Of a stretch of DNA of 64,000 nucleotides, positions 7,043 to 15,692 are shown piece after piece. The number at the start of each line of letters is the position of its first letter. Positions within the stretch are counted from its first letter, which is position 1. The notes beneath the pieces are model-generated. The model saw nothing but the letters and a program-made list of their open reading frames with translations. It was not told the origin of the DNA and made no database searches. The position numbers were made by a program, and so were the translations under genes. The stretch comes from an uncultured Muribaculaceae bacterium (GTDB lineage Bacteria; Bacteroidota; Bacteroidia; Bacteroidales; Muribaculaceae), in NCBI GenBank assembly GCA_910578385.1, contig CAJTQV010000010.1, positions 1 to 64,000 of the forward strand. The letters are read 5' to 3'.

Positions 7043-9277
7043 ATGAAGAAAGGTGATAAAAGCAGGGGGAAGAGGATACGTAAGCAGGATCTTCTCCAGA
7101 AGATAGTGGAGTTTCTCCAGCAACAGAATAAACAGAGTTTCAATTATAAGCAGATTGCGTTCGGAATAGGTGTGGAGAATCCGGCGCAGCGGCTCGATGT
7201 GCTCAATGCGCTCGATGAGCTTGTGGCTGCCGATGATATTCTTGAGGTTGACCTCGGGAAGTATAAGGCCAAGAGCAACCGTGGCGTGGAGAGCACCGGT
7301 TACTTCGTGCGCCGCAGCAACGGCAAGAATGCCGTGGTCGTTGATGACGAGATGATCATGGTGGCCGAGCGCAATTCTATGCACGCGCTCAATGGCGACA
7401 AGGTGCGCGTGGTTGTCTCTGCAGCCCGCAAGGGAGCTGATCCCGAGGCGCGCGTGATCGAGATTATCGAGGCCAAGGAGCAGCAGTTTGTCGGAACCCT
7501 GAAAATTGACAAGAACTATTCGGCCCTCGTGAGCGACTCGAAATTCCTCGCGGCCGACATCATCATACCGCGCAACAAGCTCAAGGGCGGCAAGAACGGC
7601 GACAAGGCCGTGGCCCGTATCGTGCAGTGGCGCGATGACGAGATGAACCCTCGCGGCGAGGTGATAGACATCCTCGGCGTGAAGGGTGAGAACAATGCCG
7701 AGATGCACGCCATCTTAGCTGAGTTCGGACTTCCTTACAAGTATCCGGAGAATGTGGAGAAAGCCGCACAGCGTATCAACGCCGGCATCACACCCGAAGA
7801 GGTCGCCAAGCGTGAGGATTTCCGCGGAGTGACGACCTTCACCATCGACCCGCGCGATGCCAAAGACTTCGACGACGCGCTCTCAATCCGCCAGCTCGCC
7901 AACGGCAACTGGGAGGTGGGTGTGCATATCGCCGATGTGACACACTATGTAAAGCCCGGTTCGGTGATAGACAAAGAGGCTCAGAAACGTGCGACGAGCG
8001 TCTACCTCGTGGACCGCACGATTCCGATGCTTCCGGAGCGGTTGTCAAACGGCATCTGTTCACTGCGTCCCGACGAGGAGAAACTGACATTCTCAGCCAT
8101 CTTCGAGCTCGACTCGAAAGCCAACGTGGTGAACAGCCGCATTGGCCGCACGGTGATAAAGAGCGACCGCCGCTTCACATACGAAGAGGCCCAGGAGATA
8201 ATCGAGACCGGAAAAGGGGAGTACTCGCGTGAGCTTGAAGTGCTCAACAAACTCGCCCAGGAACTTCGCCGCCGCCGTTATCAGCAGGGTGCGTTGGAGT
8301 TCGACCGCGCCGAGGTGCGCTTCGAGATAGATGAGAACGGCAAGCCCGTGAACGTCTACTTCAAAGAATCGAAAGAGGCCAACAAACTTATCGAGGAGTT
8401 CATGCTTCTCGCCAACCTGACCGTGGCAGAGTCGGTCGGAAAGGTCGGCAAGAACAAGAAAGCCAAGAGCTTCGTCTATCGTGTGCATGACAATCCCGAC
8501 ACCGAGAAAATCGGCAACCTCGCCCTGATAGCGTCGCGCTTCGGCTACAAGCTCGTGACCGACGGCAGCACGCGAGAGGTGAACAAGAGCGTGAACCGTC
8601 TGCTCCGCGACGTGAAAGGAAAAGGGGAGGAGAACATGCTCTCCATACTTGCTATCCGCTCGATGGCCAAGGCGGTTTACACCACCGACAATATCGGCCA
8701 CTACGGACTCGCCATGCCCTACTACACCCACTTCACTTCGCCGATACGCCGTTATCCGGACATGATGGTACACCGTCTGCTGGCGAAATATGCCGAAGGC
8801 GGGCGCAGTGCCGACAAACTCAAACTTGAGGAGGAATGCAAGCATGACAGCGACATGGAGCAGCTGGCATCGAACGCCGAGCGCGCCTCGATACGCTACA
8901 AGCAGGTGGAGTTCATGAAAGACCGCCTCGGAGAGGTTTACGACGGAGTTATCTCCGGAGTGACAGAGTGGGGTTTCTATGTGGAGCTGACCGAGAGCAT
9001 GTGCGAGGGACTGGTGCCCATCCGCGACCTTGCCGACGACTACTACGACCTCGACGACAAGAACTACTGCCTGATAGGCCGTCGTCACGGGGTGCGCTAC
9101 ACACTCGGAGACCAGGTGAAAGTGCAGGTTGCCCGCGCCGACCTTGAGCGCAAGCAGCTCGACTTCGCCCTGATCGATGACAAAGGTAACCCCAACAAGC
9201 CCCTCAAACCGGTGGAGCAGCGCAAGCCAGGCAAACGCCATGAGCCGAAGAACCGCCGTAACAGAAAGCAGAAATAA
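7043..9277 (+). CDS. rnr: Ribonuclease R (3'-5' exoribonuclease)
   Basis: RNase R/VacB, which degrades structured RNA from the 3' end in the cytoplasm. I chose the ATG at 7043 (MKKGDKSRGKRIRK), ten codons inside the longest frame, giving 744 residues. An N-terminal helix-turn-helix-like region (KIVEFLQQQNKQSFNYKQIA) precedes cold-shock domains. The RNB catalytic domain contains TIDPRDAKDFDDALSI near residues 265-280, whose aspartates bind the metal, and later HYGLAMPYYTHFTSPIRRYPD. A C-terminal S1 domain (GEVYDGVISGVTEWGFYVEL) and a basic tail complete the family layout. Confidence 0.95.
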   Translation: MKKGDKSRGKRIRKQDLLQKIVEFLQQQNKQSFNYKQIAFGIGVENPAQRLDVLNALDELVAADDILEVDLGKYKAKSNRGVESTGYFVRRSNGKNAVVVDDEMIMVAERNSMHALNGDKVRVVVSAARKGADPEARVIEIIEAKEQQFVGTLKIDKNYSALVSDSKFLAADIIIPRNKLKGGKNGDKAVARIVQWRDDEMNPRGEVIDILGVKGENNAEMHAILAEFGLPYKYPENVEKAAQRINAGITPEEVAKREDFRGVTTFTIDPRDAKDFDDALSIRQLANGNWEVGVHIADVTHYVKPGSVIDKEAQKRATSVYLVDRTIPMLPERLSNGICSLRPDEEKLTFSAIFELDSKANVVNSRIGRTVIKSDRRFTYEEAQEIIETGKGEYSRELEVLNKLAQELRRRRYQQGALEFDRAEVRFEIDENGKPVNVYFKESKEANKLIEEFMLLANLTVAESVGKVGKNKKAKSFVYRVHDNPDTEKIGNLALIASRFGYKLVTDGSTREVNKSVNRLLRDVKGKGEENMLSILAIRSMAKAVYTTDNIGHYGLAMPYYTHFTSPIRRYPDMMVHRLLAKYAEGGRSADKLKLEEECKHDSDMEQLASNAERASIRYKQVEFMKDRLGEVYDGVISGVTEWGFYVELTESMCEGLVPIRDLADDYYDLDDKNYCLIGRRHGVRYTLGDQVKVQVARADLERKQLDFALIDDKGNPNKPLKPVEQRKPGKRHEPKNRRNRKQK

Positions 9278-9306
9278 ACAGAAAGCAATCATAAACCTAC
9301 ATAAGC

Positions 9307-9333
9307 AGCGGCGTAGTTAAGAACTGCGCCGCT
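9307..9333 (+). terminator. Hairpin after rnr
   Basis: AGCGGCGTAGTT pairs with AACTGCGCCGCT over 12 bp with one wobble and a 3-nt loop. It lies 30 bp after the rnr stop and 28 bp before the next start codon and has no T tract, so it may separate expression of the two genes only partly. Confidence 0.5.
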
Positions 9334-9360
9334 CAATAACAATCAATACCACTGTACCAG

Positions 9361-11676
9361 ATGAAGAGAAAAACTTCAGGACTTTGGGTTGCGGCTACCC
9401 TGATGGGGTGTGCCGCCGGCCCTGCATTTGCCGCTACCGACAACGGAGTGATCGTACAGACCGACGCATACCGTTGGAGCGGTGACACAATCTATCAGAA
9501 CGAGTTCAAGGCATGGGCCGAAAGCCCCGTGCATATCCGGAGCACCTACAAGGGGCGTCCCGGATACTTCATGCCCGTCACCCAGGAATGGAAGCAGGTG
9601 AACGACCTGCGGCCTTATCCTGTGCTCAAAGGGGGCAATATGCTGCATCAGGCTATATACAATATGGGCCTTGACGAGATGGTCAACGCCGTAGAGCCTG
9701 ACACAACACTACGCACCGGCAAGGAATGGGCCGGAGTATGGACACGCGACGTGAGCTATTCCATAATCCTCTCGATGGCCGCCCTTCAGCCCGAGGCATC
9801 AATGATCTCGCTGATGAAGAAAGTCAACCCGTCGGGACAGATTATCCAGGATACAGGTTCTGGTGGTGCATGGCCAATTTCGACCGACCGTATGATCTGG
9901 GTTGTCGCCGCATATGAGATCTACAAGGTGACCGGCGACAAGGCGTGGCTTGAGAAAGTGTATCCGATCGCACTCCGCAGCATCGAGAAAGATGACAAGA
10001 CCATACGCAGCGAGCGCGGGCTGGTGAAGGGAGAGACCTCCTTCATAGACTGGCGTGAGCAGAGCTATCCGAAATGGATGCAGACTATGGACATATCGCA
10101 GAGCGAGGCCATGGGCACCAATGTGCTTTATGCCGCCGCGCTCAAAGCCGTTTCGGAGATGGCCACCGACATGGGACAGAAGAAAGTGGCGGCAGAGTAT
10201 GCCGCCAAGGCCGATGAGCTTTCCGCGCAGATAGACAAGACTTTCTATATGCCTGAGAAAGGTTACTACGGCATGTACACCTATGGCCGCGACAACAAGA
10301 TACTGAACCCGCGTGCCGAGACACTCGGCGAGGCCCTGGCGATACTCTACGACATCGCTCCGGCGGAGCGTCAGAAGGAGATTTCGCAGAATAATCCGAC
10401 CACACCTTTCGGTCCGGCAATCTTCTATCCGCAGATAGCCGACATGCCGAACTACCACAACAATGCCTTGTGGCCTTTCGTGGGTGCATACTGGACACTT
10501 GCCCAGGCCAAGGCAGGCAACGAGGCCGGAGTTGTGGAGGGCATCGGTTCGATATTCCGTCCCGCCGCCCTGTTCGCGACCAACAAGGAGAACTTCAATC
10601 TCGACAACGGAGACTACTACACGGAGCTGAATTCGTCGAACATGCTCTGGTCGCTGGCCGGAAATCTTGCCGTCACACAGCAGATACTTTTCGGTATCCA
10701 TTTCGAGAAAGATGGACTGCGGGTCGCTCCGTTCGTGCCTGAGGCATTCGGTGCCGACCGCACGTTGGAGAACTTCCCCTACCGCGGTGCGCGTCTTGAC
10801 ATAACCGTCAAGGGATATGGCGACCGAGTGAAGTCGATGACACTCAACGGCAAGAGCATCGACCCGGCGAAGACCATACCGGCCAAGCAGCTCGCCAAGG
10901 GTGGCAGCATCGTGGTCGAGATGGCCAACGAGCCGATTGCCCCGATGAAGATAAACCGCGTGGCCAACCTCAAGGCTCCGCTCACCCCGACAACATGGAT
11001 GGAGGCATCGGCAGACCTTGGCGCAACGGGTGTTCCGACAATGAACCTGCTGCGCTGGAATCCGATAGAGTATATCGGTGAATACATCGTGCTCAAAGAT
11101 GGGCAGGAAGTTGCACGCACACATGAGACTCAGTATGCCGCCACGACGCCTGGTGAATGGCAGGTGATCGGCGTTGCCGGCGACGGTACGCAGGGCTTCG
11201 CTTCAGAGCCCCGCAGCAACCGGGCGGTGTACACCGTCGAGTTTGCCGGAGAGGGGACAGCCATGATCTCGAAGGAGGTTTCATACAAGTCGCGAGGCGG
11301 TGTGAAGGGTTACTTCGGCGAAGGATTTGTCGAGACAGACCGCACGTTGCCTACGCGCAGTGTCGAGATAGAGGTTCCAAAGGCAGGGGTTTACTCCGTG
11401 GCTGTGAGATACGCCAACGGCAATGGACCCGTCAACACAGAGAACAAGGCAGCGGTGCGCACATTGGGTGTGGATGGTGCCAATGTCGGTACGCTGGTCA
11501 TGCCCCAGCGCGGTGTCGGCAACTGGAATGACTGGGGAATGTCGAACGGAGTGCAAGTTTCTCTCACCCCCGGCAAACATACCCTGACAGTGGAGTATCT
11601 ACCTGAGGATGAGAATATGAACATCACTACAAACCATGCCCTTATGGACAGAATTGTGGTGGAGCGAGTAAAATAA
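9361..11676 (+). CDS. Secreted six-hairpin (alpha/alpha)6 glycosidase with C-terminal beta-sandwich
   Basis: A 771-residue exported glycoside hydrolase-like protein. Signal peptide MKRKTSGLWVAATLMG ... AFA. The core (about residues 80-470) has the pattern of (alpha/alpha)6-barrel glycosidases of the GH63/GH37 and glycogen-debranching type: GVWTRDVSYSI near residues 124-134, SFIDWREQSYP, AEAMGTNVLYAAALK-like helices, and NHNALWPFVGAYW-like and NLDNGDYYTELNSSNMLW segments. The aspartate in TRDVS and a glutamate in the barrel are candidate catalytic acids. The last 120 residues (AVRYANGNGPVNTENKAA ... KHTLTVEYLPEDENMN) look like a CBM35/CBM6-type carbohydrate-binding module. It has no type IX C-terminal domain, unlike other secreted proteins here. 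I cannot fix the exact GH family or substrate. Confidence 0.7.
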   Translation: MKRKTSGLWVAATLMGCAAGPAFAATDNGVIVQTDAYRWSGDTIYQNEFKAWAESPVHIRSTYKGRPGYFMPVTQEWKQVNDLRPYPVLKGGNMLHQAIYNMGLDEMVNAVEPDTTLRTGKEWAGVWTRDVSYSIILSMAALQPEASMISLMKKVNPSGQIIQDTGSGGAWPISTDRMIWVVAAYEIYKVTGDKAWLEKVYPIALRSIEKDDKTIRSERGLVKGETSFIDWREQSYPKWMQTMDISQSEAMGTNVLYAAALKAVSEMATDMGQKKVAAEYAAKADELSAQIDKTFYMPEKGYYGMYTYGRDNKILNPRAETLGEALAILYDIAPAERQKEISQNNPTTPFGPAIFYPQIADMPNYHNNALWPFVGAYWTLAQAKAGNEAGVVEGIGSIFRPAALFATNKENFNLDNGDYYTELNSSNMLWSLAGNLAVTQQILFGIHFEKDGLRVAPFVPEAFGADRTLENFPYRGARLDITVKGYGDRVKSMTLNGKSIDPAKTIPAKQLAKGGSIVVEMANEPIAPMKINRVANLKAPLTPTTWMEASADLGATGVPTMNLLRWNPIEYIGEYIVLKDGQEVARTHETQYAATTPGEWQVIGVAGDGTQGFASEPRSNRAVYTVEFAGEGTAMISKEVSYKSRGGVKGYFGEGFVETDRTLPTRSVEIEVPKAGVYSVAVRYANGNGPVNTENKAAVRTLGVDGANVGTLVMPQRGVGNWNDWGMSNGVQVSLTPGKHTLTVEYLPEDENMNITTNHALMDRIVVERVK

Positions 11677-11677
11677 T

Positions 11678-11708
11678 TTTGTAGATTCAGAAAAAAGTTG
11701 TAATTTTG
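11678..11708 (+). promoter_or_regulatory. Bacteroidetes-type promoter for SRP RNA
   Basis: TTTG at 11678-11681, a 19-bp spacer and TAATTTTG at 11701-11708, both perfect consensus boxes. The SRP RNA begins 4 nt later, as expected for a -7 element. Confidence 0.8.
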
Positions 11709-11711
11709 CAT

Positions 11712-11808
11712 CGGGTGAGTCCTGCACGACCAGCTCCCCGTTAATCCCCCAGGTCTTGACCGAAGCAAGGGTAGCGGGTTGAGCGGTGCGATGCAGGTAG
11801 CTCGCCCA
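11712..11808 (+). ncRNA. ffs: Signal recognition particle RNA (4.5S type)
   Basis: The small bacterial SRP RNA that works with Ffh to target membrane proteins. The ends pair (GGGTGAG at 11713 with CTCGCCC at 11801, then CCTGCA with TGCAGG), making the long hairpin of this RNA. The apical domain has the conserved Ffh-binding bulges as CCAGGTCTTGAC and CGAAGCAAGGGTAG around 11749-11777, a form I associate with Bacteroidetes. The boundaries are approximate. A perfect promoter precedes it and a tRNA-Thr gene follows after 3-4 nt, so both are probably cut from one transcript. Confidence 0.85.
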
Positions 11809-11811
11809 CTC

Positions 11812-11885
11812 GCCTCTTTAGCTCAGTTGGCCAGAGCACGTGATTTGTAATCTCGGGGTCGTTGGTTCGAATCCGACAAGAGGCT
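11812..11885 (+). tRNA. tRNA-Thr (anticodon TGT)
   Basis: A full cloverleaf: acceptor GCCTCTT/AAGAGGC, D arm GCTC..GAGC, anticodon loop TTTGTAA with anticodon TGT, and T arm GTTGG-TTCGAAT-CCGAC. CCA is not encoded. The anticodon stem CGTGA/TCTCG has a T-T mismatch in the middle pair, which is unusual for a working tRNA. There is no integrase or attachment-site repeat nearby. Confidence 0.9.
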
Positions 11886-12006
11886 CAAAGCGATGCTTGC
11901 ACGGGCGTTAACGCCCGGCAAACGTAAATACAATGTTTTTCATAATTTTGTTTTGGCGGTGTGTTTAGTGATAAACGCGCCGTTTTTTTGTTATAGGGGG
12001 AAGGGA

Positions 12007-12100
12007 GTGAAAACCTGCAGGTTTTCACCACTCGACAGGGACTCGGGAGGACTCGGGCTGCCGGGGCGCTTGGGGATTCGGGCTTCCGCCCTCACACAGA
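12007..12100. repeat. Palindromic repeats (CCTGCAGG-core and GGGC-hairpin families)
   Basis: A perfect 22-bp palindrome with core ACCTGCAGGT and ends GTGAAA/TTTCAC spans 12007-12028. It is followed by CACTCGACAGGGACTCGGG, and then a GGGC-TTCC-GCCC hairpin with CTCACAC at 12080-12097. The palindrome recurs with altered but still complementary stems at 15437 and 34745. The open frame across this region is not supported as a gene. Confidence 0.8.
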
Positions 12101-12140
12101 TGCGAGGAGCGGGGGAGGTTTAACTTAAGAAGATTTGGAT

Positions 12141-12449
12141 ATGGTGATTTTTAATTCGAGCTTCATGATTGAGAGGGAGCGGGAAGGGGAGTTCTTGAAC
12201 TGGCTGCGCGGTGAAATCGCGGGGCTTAAGGGTGTTGCTGCCATGCGCGTTTCGGCTATGAGGGAGGCCGGGGGCGTGGATTACAGGGAGGCCGAGGGGC
12301 AGACTGTGGCTTTTCAGGTGGAATTCGAGCGGATCGAGGAGGCGCGCAAGTGGGGGCGCGAGGTCTTCGCTACACTGGCTTCACGGTTTGAGGAGCGGTT
12401 CGGGCCGCAGGCTTTGGTTTTTACCTCGATTTTTGAGGAGGTAGGGTGA
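12141..12449 (+). CDS. DUF4286 family protein
   Basis: A small cytoplasmic protein of 102 residues; ATG at 12141 gives MVIFNSSFMIEREREGEFLN. The pattern of a short strand followed by WLRGEI, then QVEFERIEEARKW and a C-terminal FGPQALVFTSIFEEV fits DUF4286, a family of about 100 residues known mostly from Bacteroidetes. The fold is ferredoxin-like or ABM-like by appearance. The function is unknown. It lies upstream of ruvC in the same direction, separated by a short repeat tract. Confidence 0.7.
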   Translation: MVIFNSSFMIEREREGEFLNWLRGEIAGLKGVAAMRVSAMREAGGVDYREAEGQTVAFQVEFERIEEARKWGREVFATLASRFEERFGPQALVFTSIFEEVG

Positions 12450-12469
12450 AAGAACCAGGGAGATGGTTA

Positions 12470-12545
12470 GGATGACGGGTCTGACAGGTCTGACGGGTCT
12501 GACTGGTTTGACAAGTCGGACAGGTCGGACAGGTCGGACGGCTCC
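12470..12545 (+). repeat. Short tandem repeat of about 10 bp upstream of ruvC
   Basis: Seven to eight units of the kind GGTCTGACGG / GGTCGGACAG follow one another up to 20 bp before the ruvC start codon. The unit length is close to one DNA helical turn. Confidence 0.8.
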
Positions 12546-12567
12546 GGGTGGTTTAAGTTGACAGGAT

Positions 12568-13152
12568 ATGGATGAGAAAGTGAGAGGGTATGAGCGGGTT
12601 ATCATGGGGATTGACCCGGGTACCAATGTGATGGGGTATGGGGTGCTCGGTGTGAACGGGAAGAAGACCGAGGTGATTGTGTTGGGGGTAATCCAGCTGA
12701 GCAAGTTCGAGAGCCATTACAAGCGGTTGCACCGCATTTTCGAGCGCGTGTCGGGGTTGGCGGCGCAGTATCTGCCCGATGAGGTTGCTCTGGAGGCACC
12801 GTTTTTCGGGAAGAATGTGCAGTCGATGCTGAAGCTCGGGCGTGCGCAGGGGGTGGCGATGGCGGCGGTGCTCAGCCGCGACATTCCGGTGGCGGAGTAT
12901 GCCCCGCGCACCATCAAGATGGCCGTGACCGGCAACGGTCAGGCCTCGAAGGAGCAGGTGGCGAATATGCTCAAGCATCTGCTGCATATGACCGACGACC
13001 AGATGCCCAAGTTGCTTGACGCTACAGATGCTCTTGCTGTGGCACTTACGCACTTTTATGAGACAGGTAAGCCCGAGGTGGCGAAAGGGCCGAAAAGTTG
13101 GGCGGAATTCCTTGCAAAAAATCCTGAACGTCTGGCACCGAGGAGGAAGTGA
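12568..13152 (+). CDS. ruvC: Holliday junction endonuclease RuvC
   Basis: RuvC resolves Holliday junctions with RuvAB during recombination and repair. 194 residues, close to the family length. The RNase H-like catalytic acids are visible: Asp in IMGIDPGTNVMGYGVL (about residue 15), Glu in EVALEAPFFGKN (about 75) and the paired aspartates in LLDATDALAVALTH (about 150). YAPRTIKMAVTGNGQASKEQ is the conserved DNA-binding segment. It may be co-transcribed with the DUF4286 gene. ruvA and ruvB are not in the window. Confidence 0.96.
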   Translation: MDEKVRGYERVIMGIDPGTNVMGYGVLGVNGKKTEVIVLGVIQLSKFESHYKRLHRIFERVSGLAAQYLPDEVALEAPFFGKNVQSMLKLGRAQGVAMAAVLSRDIPVAEYAPRTIKMAVTGNGQASKEQVANMLKHLLHMTDDQMPKLLDATDALAVALTHFYETGKPEVAKGPKSWAEFLAKNPERLAPRRK

Positions 13153-13180
13153 AAAAATTGGGAGCCGTGAGGGTTAAAAA

Positions 13181-13212
13181 TTTTTAAGATTCGGAAATTA
13201 TACATATATTTG
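13181..13212 (+). promoter_or_regulatory. Bacteroidetes-type promoter for deoC
   Basis: TATATTTG at 13205-13212 is a perfect -7 box; the region 20 bp upstream is TTTT/TTTA, a weaker -33. Transcription from about 13219 would place the following 10-bp repeats in the deoC leader. Confidence 0.5.
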
Positions 13213-13218
13213 CGTGTT

Positions 13219-13302
13219 TATAGGGTTGGGGGATTATTGGGCTTATGGGTCTGATAGGGCTAATAGGGCTTATGGGTCTAATGGGGCTAATAGGGGGGTG
13301 AC
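13219..13302 (+). repeat. Tandem GGGCTAATAG-type repeat in the deoC leader
   Basis: About eight units of roughly 10 bp (GGGCTTATGG, GTCTGATAGG, GCTAATAGGG variants) lie between the predicted promoter and the deoC start codon at 13334. Confidence 0.8.
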
Positions 13303-13333
13303 TTAGAATGTAAAACCAGAAAACGCAAAATAT

Positions 13334-14212
13334 ATGGATAGATATGAGGAGGTGATCTCCAAGAGTAAGGTCACGACAGATGATGCGGCTGTTAAGGCTG
13401 CGGTTGCCAAGATACTTGAGAAAACCGGTGAGAATGATACCCCGGAGGTGCACAAGTTCCTGTTGGGCAGCATTGACCTGACTACTCTGAGCAGTGAGGA
13501 CAGCGACCGGAGTGTGGCCGAGTTCACGCGCCGTGTGAATGATTTCGAGAATGAGTATCCGCAGTATCCGCATGTGGCGGCTATCTGTGTGTACAGTAAT
13601 TTCGCCGAGGTCGTGGACACGAACCTCGATGTGGAGGGTGTGGATGTGTGTGTGGTTGCCGCCGGTTTCCCTTCGAGCCAGACATTCCAGGCTGTCAAGG
13701 TGGCCGATGTAGCCCTTGCCCGTGAGGCGGGTGCCGACGAGGTTGACATCGTGCTCAATGTGGGCATGTTCCTCGACGGTAATTATGAGGACCTCTGCGA
13801 CGAGATTATCGAGCTGAAGCATACTGCCAAAGATGCACGTCTGAAAGTGATTCTTGAGACGGGTTGCCTGAAGACAGCCGAGCGGATCAGGAATGCCTCG
13901 CTACTGGCGATGTACAGCGAGGCGGATTTCATCAAGACCTCGACCGGCAAGATTTATGACGGGGCCTCGCTTGAGGCTGCCTATGTGATGTGCCAGTGCA
14001 TCAAGGAGTATTACAAGACTTCGGGACGCAAGGTCGGATTCAAGGCCGCCGGCGGTGTGCGCACCACAGAAGAGGCGGTGGCATACTATACCGTAGTGAA
14101 GGAAGTGCTCGGTGAGGAATGGCTGAACCCGAATCTGTTCCGTATCGGTGCCAGCTCACTTGCCAACAACATACTGTCAACTCTTGAGGGGAAGAGCGTC
14201 AAGTTCTTCTGA
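13334..14212 (+). CDS. deoC: Deoxyribose-phosphate aldolase
   Basis: DeoC splits 2-deoxyribose-5-phosphate into acetaldehyde and glyceraldehyde-3-phosphate, the last step of deoxyribonucleoside breakdown. 292 residues, at the long end for the family. Visible motifs are VAAICVYSNF, VVAAGFPSSQT, EVDIVLNVGMF, LKVILETG, the Schiff-base lysine in DFIKTSTGK (about residue 200) and VGFKAAGGVRT with the second active-site lysine. Its position at the head of a run containing a secreted phosphodiesterase-like protein, a TonB-dependent receptor and three secreted nucleases suggests use of DNA-derived sugar. Confidence 0.96.
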   Translation: MDRYEEVISKSKVTTDDAAVKAAVAKILEKTGENDTPEVHKFLLGSIDLTTLSSEDSDRSVAEFTRRVNDFENEYPQYPHVAAICVYSNFAEVVDTNLDVEGVDVCVVAAGFPSSQTFQAVKVADVALAREAGADEVDIVLNVGMFLDGNYEDLCDEIIELKHTAKDARLKVILETGCLKTAERIRNASLLAMYSEADFIKTSTGKIYDGASLEAAYVMCQCIKEYYKTSGRKVGFKAAGGVRTTEEAVAYYTVVKEVLGEEWLNPNLFRIGASSLANNILSTLEGKSVKFF

Positions 14213-14323
14213 TCCGGAGAGGCAACGGAGCGGTCGCGGCGTGGTCACTGGGAATGGCAGTGTTGCTGCCGGGAGTGCGGCGCGACAACCGGGAAGGAAA
14301 CAACAACTACAACACAATAAGAG

Positions 14324-15382
14324 ATGAGAATACGCAGATTTGCCGCCTTAGCGGCGGTCATGCTGGTGATGTCGGCGATATTCCCCCTGCGCGCGCAGGA
14401 GCGGAAGGTCGCCACATTCGGCGTGGCCTTCTATAACCTTGAGAATCTATTCGACACCATCAACAACAACGGGAAGTATGACCTTGAGTTCTCACCCGAA
14501 GGGAGCAGGAAATGGGATGGCAAGAAGTATTGGTCAAAAATCAACCGACTTTCCTATGCAATCTCGCAGATGACGACGAAGACCACCCCGATGGGTCCGG
14601 CTGTGATCGGTGTTAGCGAGATTGAGAACATCACGGTGCTTCAGGACCTTGTCAATGCCGACGCTATCAAGGACTGGGGACTGAAGATCGTACACCATGA
14701 CTCGCCCGACGCACGCGGTGTGGATGTGGGACTTCTTTACAATCCCACATTTTTCAGGGTGTTGAAAGTGGAGAACTACAAACTGGAGATTCCGGAGTTG
14801 CCTAAATTCAAGACCCGTGACCAGATGTGTGTGATCGGTCTGATGGGTACTAAGCAGACAGGATATTCGCGCATAGCCGTGATCGTGAACCACTGGCCGT
14901 CGCGCCGTGGCGGCGAGGCGGAGAGCAGCTGGCTGCGCGAGGCGGCAGCCGGACTGAACGCCAAGATTGCAGCCGAGCTTCTGGAGCAGTATCCCGACAT
15001 AGGTATCATCACGATGGGCGATATGAACGATGACCCGTACAACAAGTCGGTCTCGCAGGTGCTCGGCGCGGTGAAGGACATAGAGAAGACTCAGCCGGGC
15101 GGGTTCTACAACCCGTTCTGGGAGAAGCTCGACAAGGGTATCGGGTCTTATATATACCGTGGCGGCTGGAACCTGTTCGACCAGATTATTGTCAACTCGA
15201 ACATAGTTGACGGGAAGTGCGGACTGAAGTTCTATGAGGCAGTTGTGCAGAACAAACAGTTCCTGATTCAGCAGGACGGGCAGTATAAGGGTTACCCCTT
15301 GCGCACATTCTCGGGCGGGGTGTGGACGAATGGCTATTCGGACCACCTGCCGACGGAGATTTTCCTGGTGAAGGAGATTTAG
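14324..15382 (+). CDS. Secreted endonuclease/exonuclease/phosphatase family protein
   Basis: A 352-residue exported protein of the EEP (DNase I-like) superfamily. Signal peptide MRIRRFAALAAVMLVMSAIFPLRAQ. Family motifs in order: GVAFYNLENLFDT with the metal-binding Asn and Glu nearby, IGVSEIENITVLQDLV with the catalytic Glu, VIVNHWPSRRGG, IITMGDMNDDPYNKS with the conserved Asp/Asn pair, and YSDHLPTEIF with the terminal Asp-His. The catalytic set appears complete, so it should hydrolyse phosphodiester or phosphomonoester bonds. Substrate (DNA, RNA or nucleotide) is not fixed by the sequence. It lies 111 bp after deoC and upstream of a TonB-dependent receptor. Confidence 0.85.
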   Translation: MRIRRFAALAAVMLVMSAIFPLRAQERKVATFGVAFYNLENLFDTINNNGKYDLEFSPEGSRKWDGKKYWSKINRLSYAISQMTTKTTPMGPAVIGVSEIENITVLQDLVNADAIKDWGLKIVHHDSPDARGVDVGLLYNPTFFRVLKVENYKLEIPELPKFKTRDQMCVIGLMGTKQTGYSRIAVIVNHWPSRRGGEAESSWLREAAAGLNAKIAAELLEQYPDIGIITMGDMNDDPYNKSVSQVLGAVKDIEKTQPGGFYNPFWEKLDKGIGSYIYRGGWNLFDQIIVNSNIVDGKCGLKFYEAVVQNKQFLIQQDGQYKGYPLRTFSGGVWTNGYSDHLPTEIFLVKEI

Positions 15383-15470
15383 GCTTTAGGTTTTAGGTTT
15401 TAGGCTTTAGGGGGAGGGGGCCAAGGCTCCCGGGGAGAGAAAACCTGCAGGTTTTCTCCACTCGACAAAC
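15382..15470. repeat. TTTAGG repeat and CCTGCAGG-core palindrome
   Basis: GGCTTTAGGTTTTAGG-type units at 15382-15410 are followed by the 22-bp palindrome with core ACCTGCAGGT and ends GAGAAA/TTTCTC at 15437-15458, then CACTCGACA. This is the second copy of the palindrome family; both arms changed together relative to the copy at 12007. Confidence 0.8.
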
Positions 15471-15494
15471 GACCGGAAAGGGACGGTAGGGACG

Positions 15495-15690
15495 GGGGCT
15501 TCGCTGAAGCTCAGCGCTGGAACAAAAAACGGACGGCGGGAGGGGATTCGGAGCCGGGACCGGGGCTTCGCTGAAGCTCAGCGCCGGAACAAAAAACGGA
15601 CGGCGGGAGGGGATTCGGAGCCGGGACCGGGGCTTCGCTGAAGCTCAGCGCCGGAACAAAAACCGGACGGCGGGAGGGGAGGCGGAGCCG
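15495..15690 (+). repeat. Three tandem 67-bp repeats
   Basis: Units start at 15495, 15562 and 15629. The first two are nearly identical and the third diverges at its end. Each holds a GCTTC-GCT-GAAGC hairpin followed by AGCGC(C/T)GGAACAAAAA and CGGACGGCGGGAGGGG. The hairpin-plus-GGAACAAAAA layout parallels the GAGC-TGAA-GCTC plus GGACAAATAA elements elsewhere. Confidence 0.85.
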
Positions 15691-15692
15691 GG

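Noticed and set aside
9361..11676. Lipoprotein processing at LMGC in the glycosidase signal peptide
   Set aside because: The Cys lies too early, with Met at -2, and a good signal peptidase I site (AFA) follows; the N-terminus is more likely cleaved there.
11812..11885. tRNA-Thr as an integration site for a mobile island
   Set aside because: No integrase, no direct repeat of the tRNA 3' end and only ordinary genes on both sides.
11893..12123. Short plus-strand open frame after tRNA-Thr
   Set aside because: It runs through the CCTGCAGG palindrome and GGGC hairpin repeats; no family resemblance.
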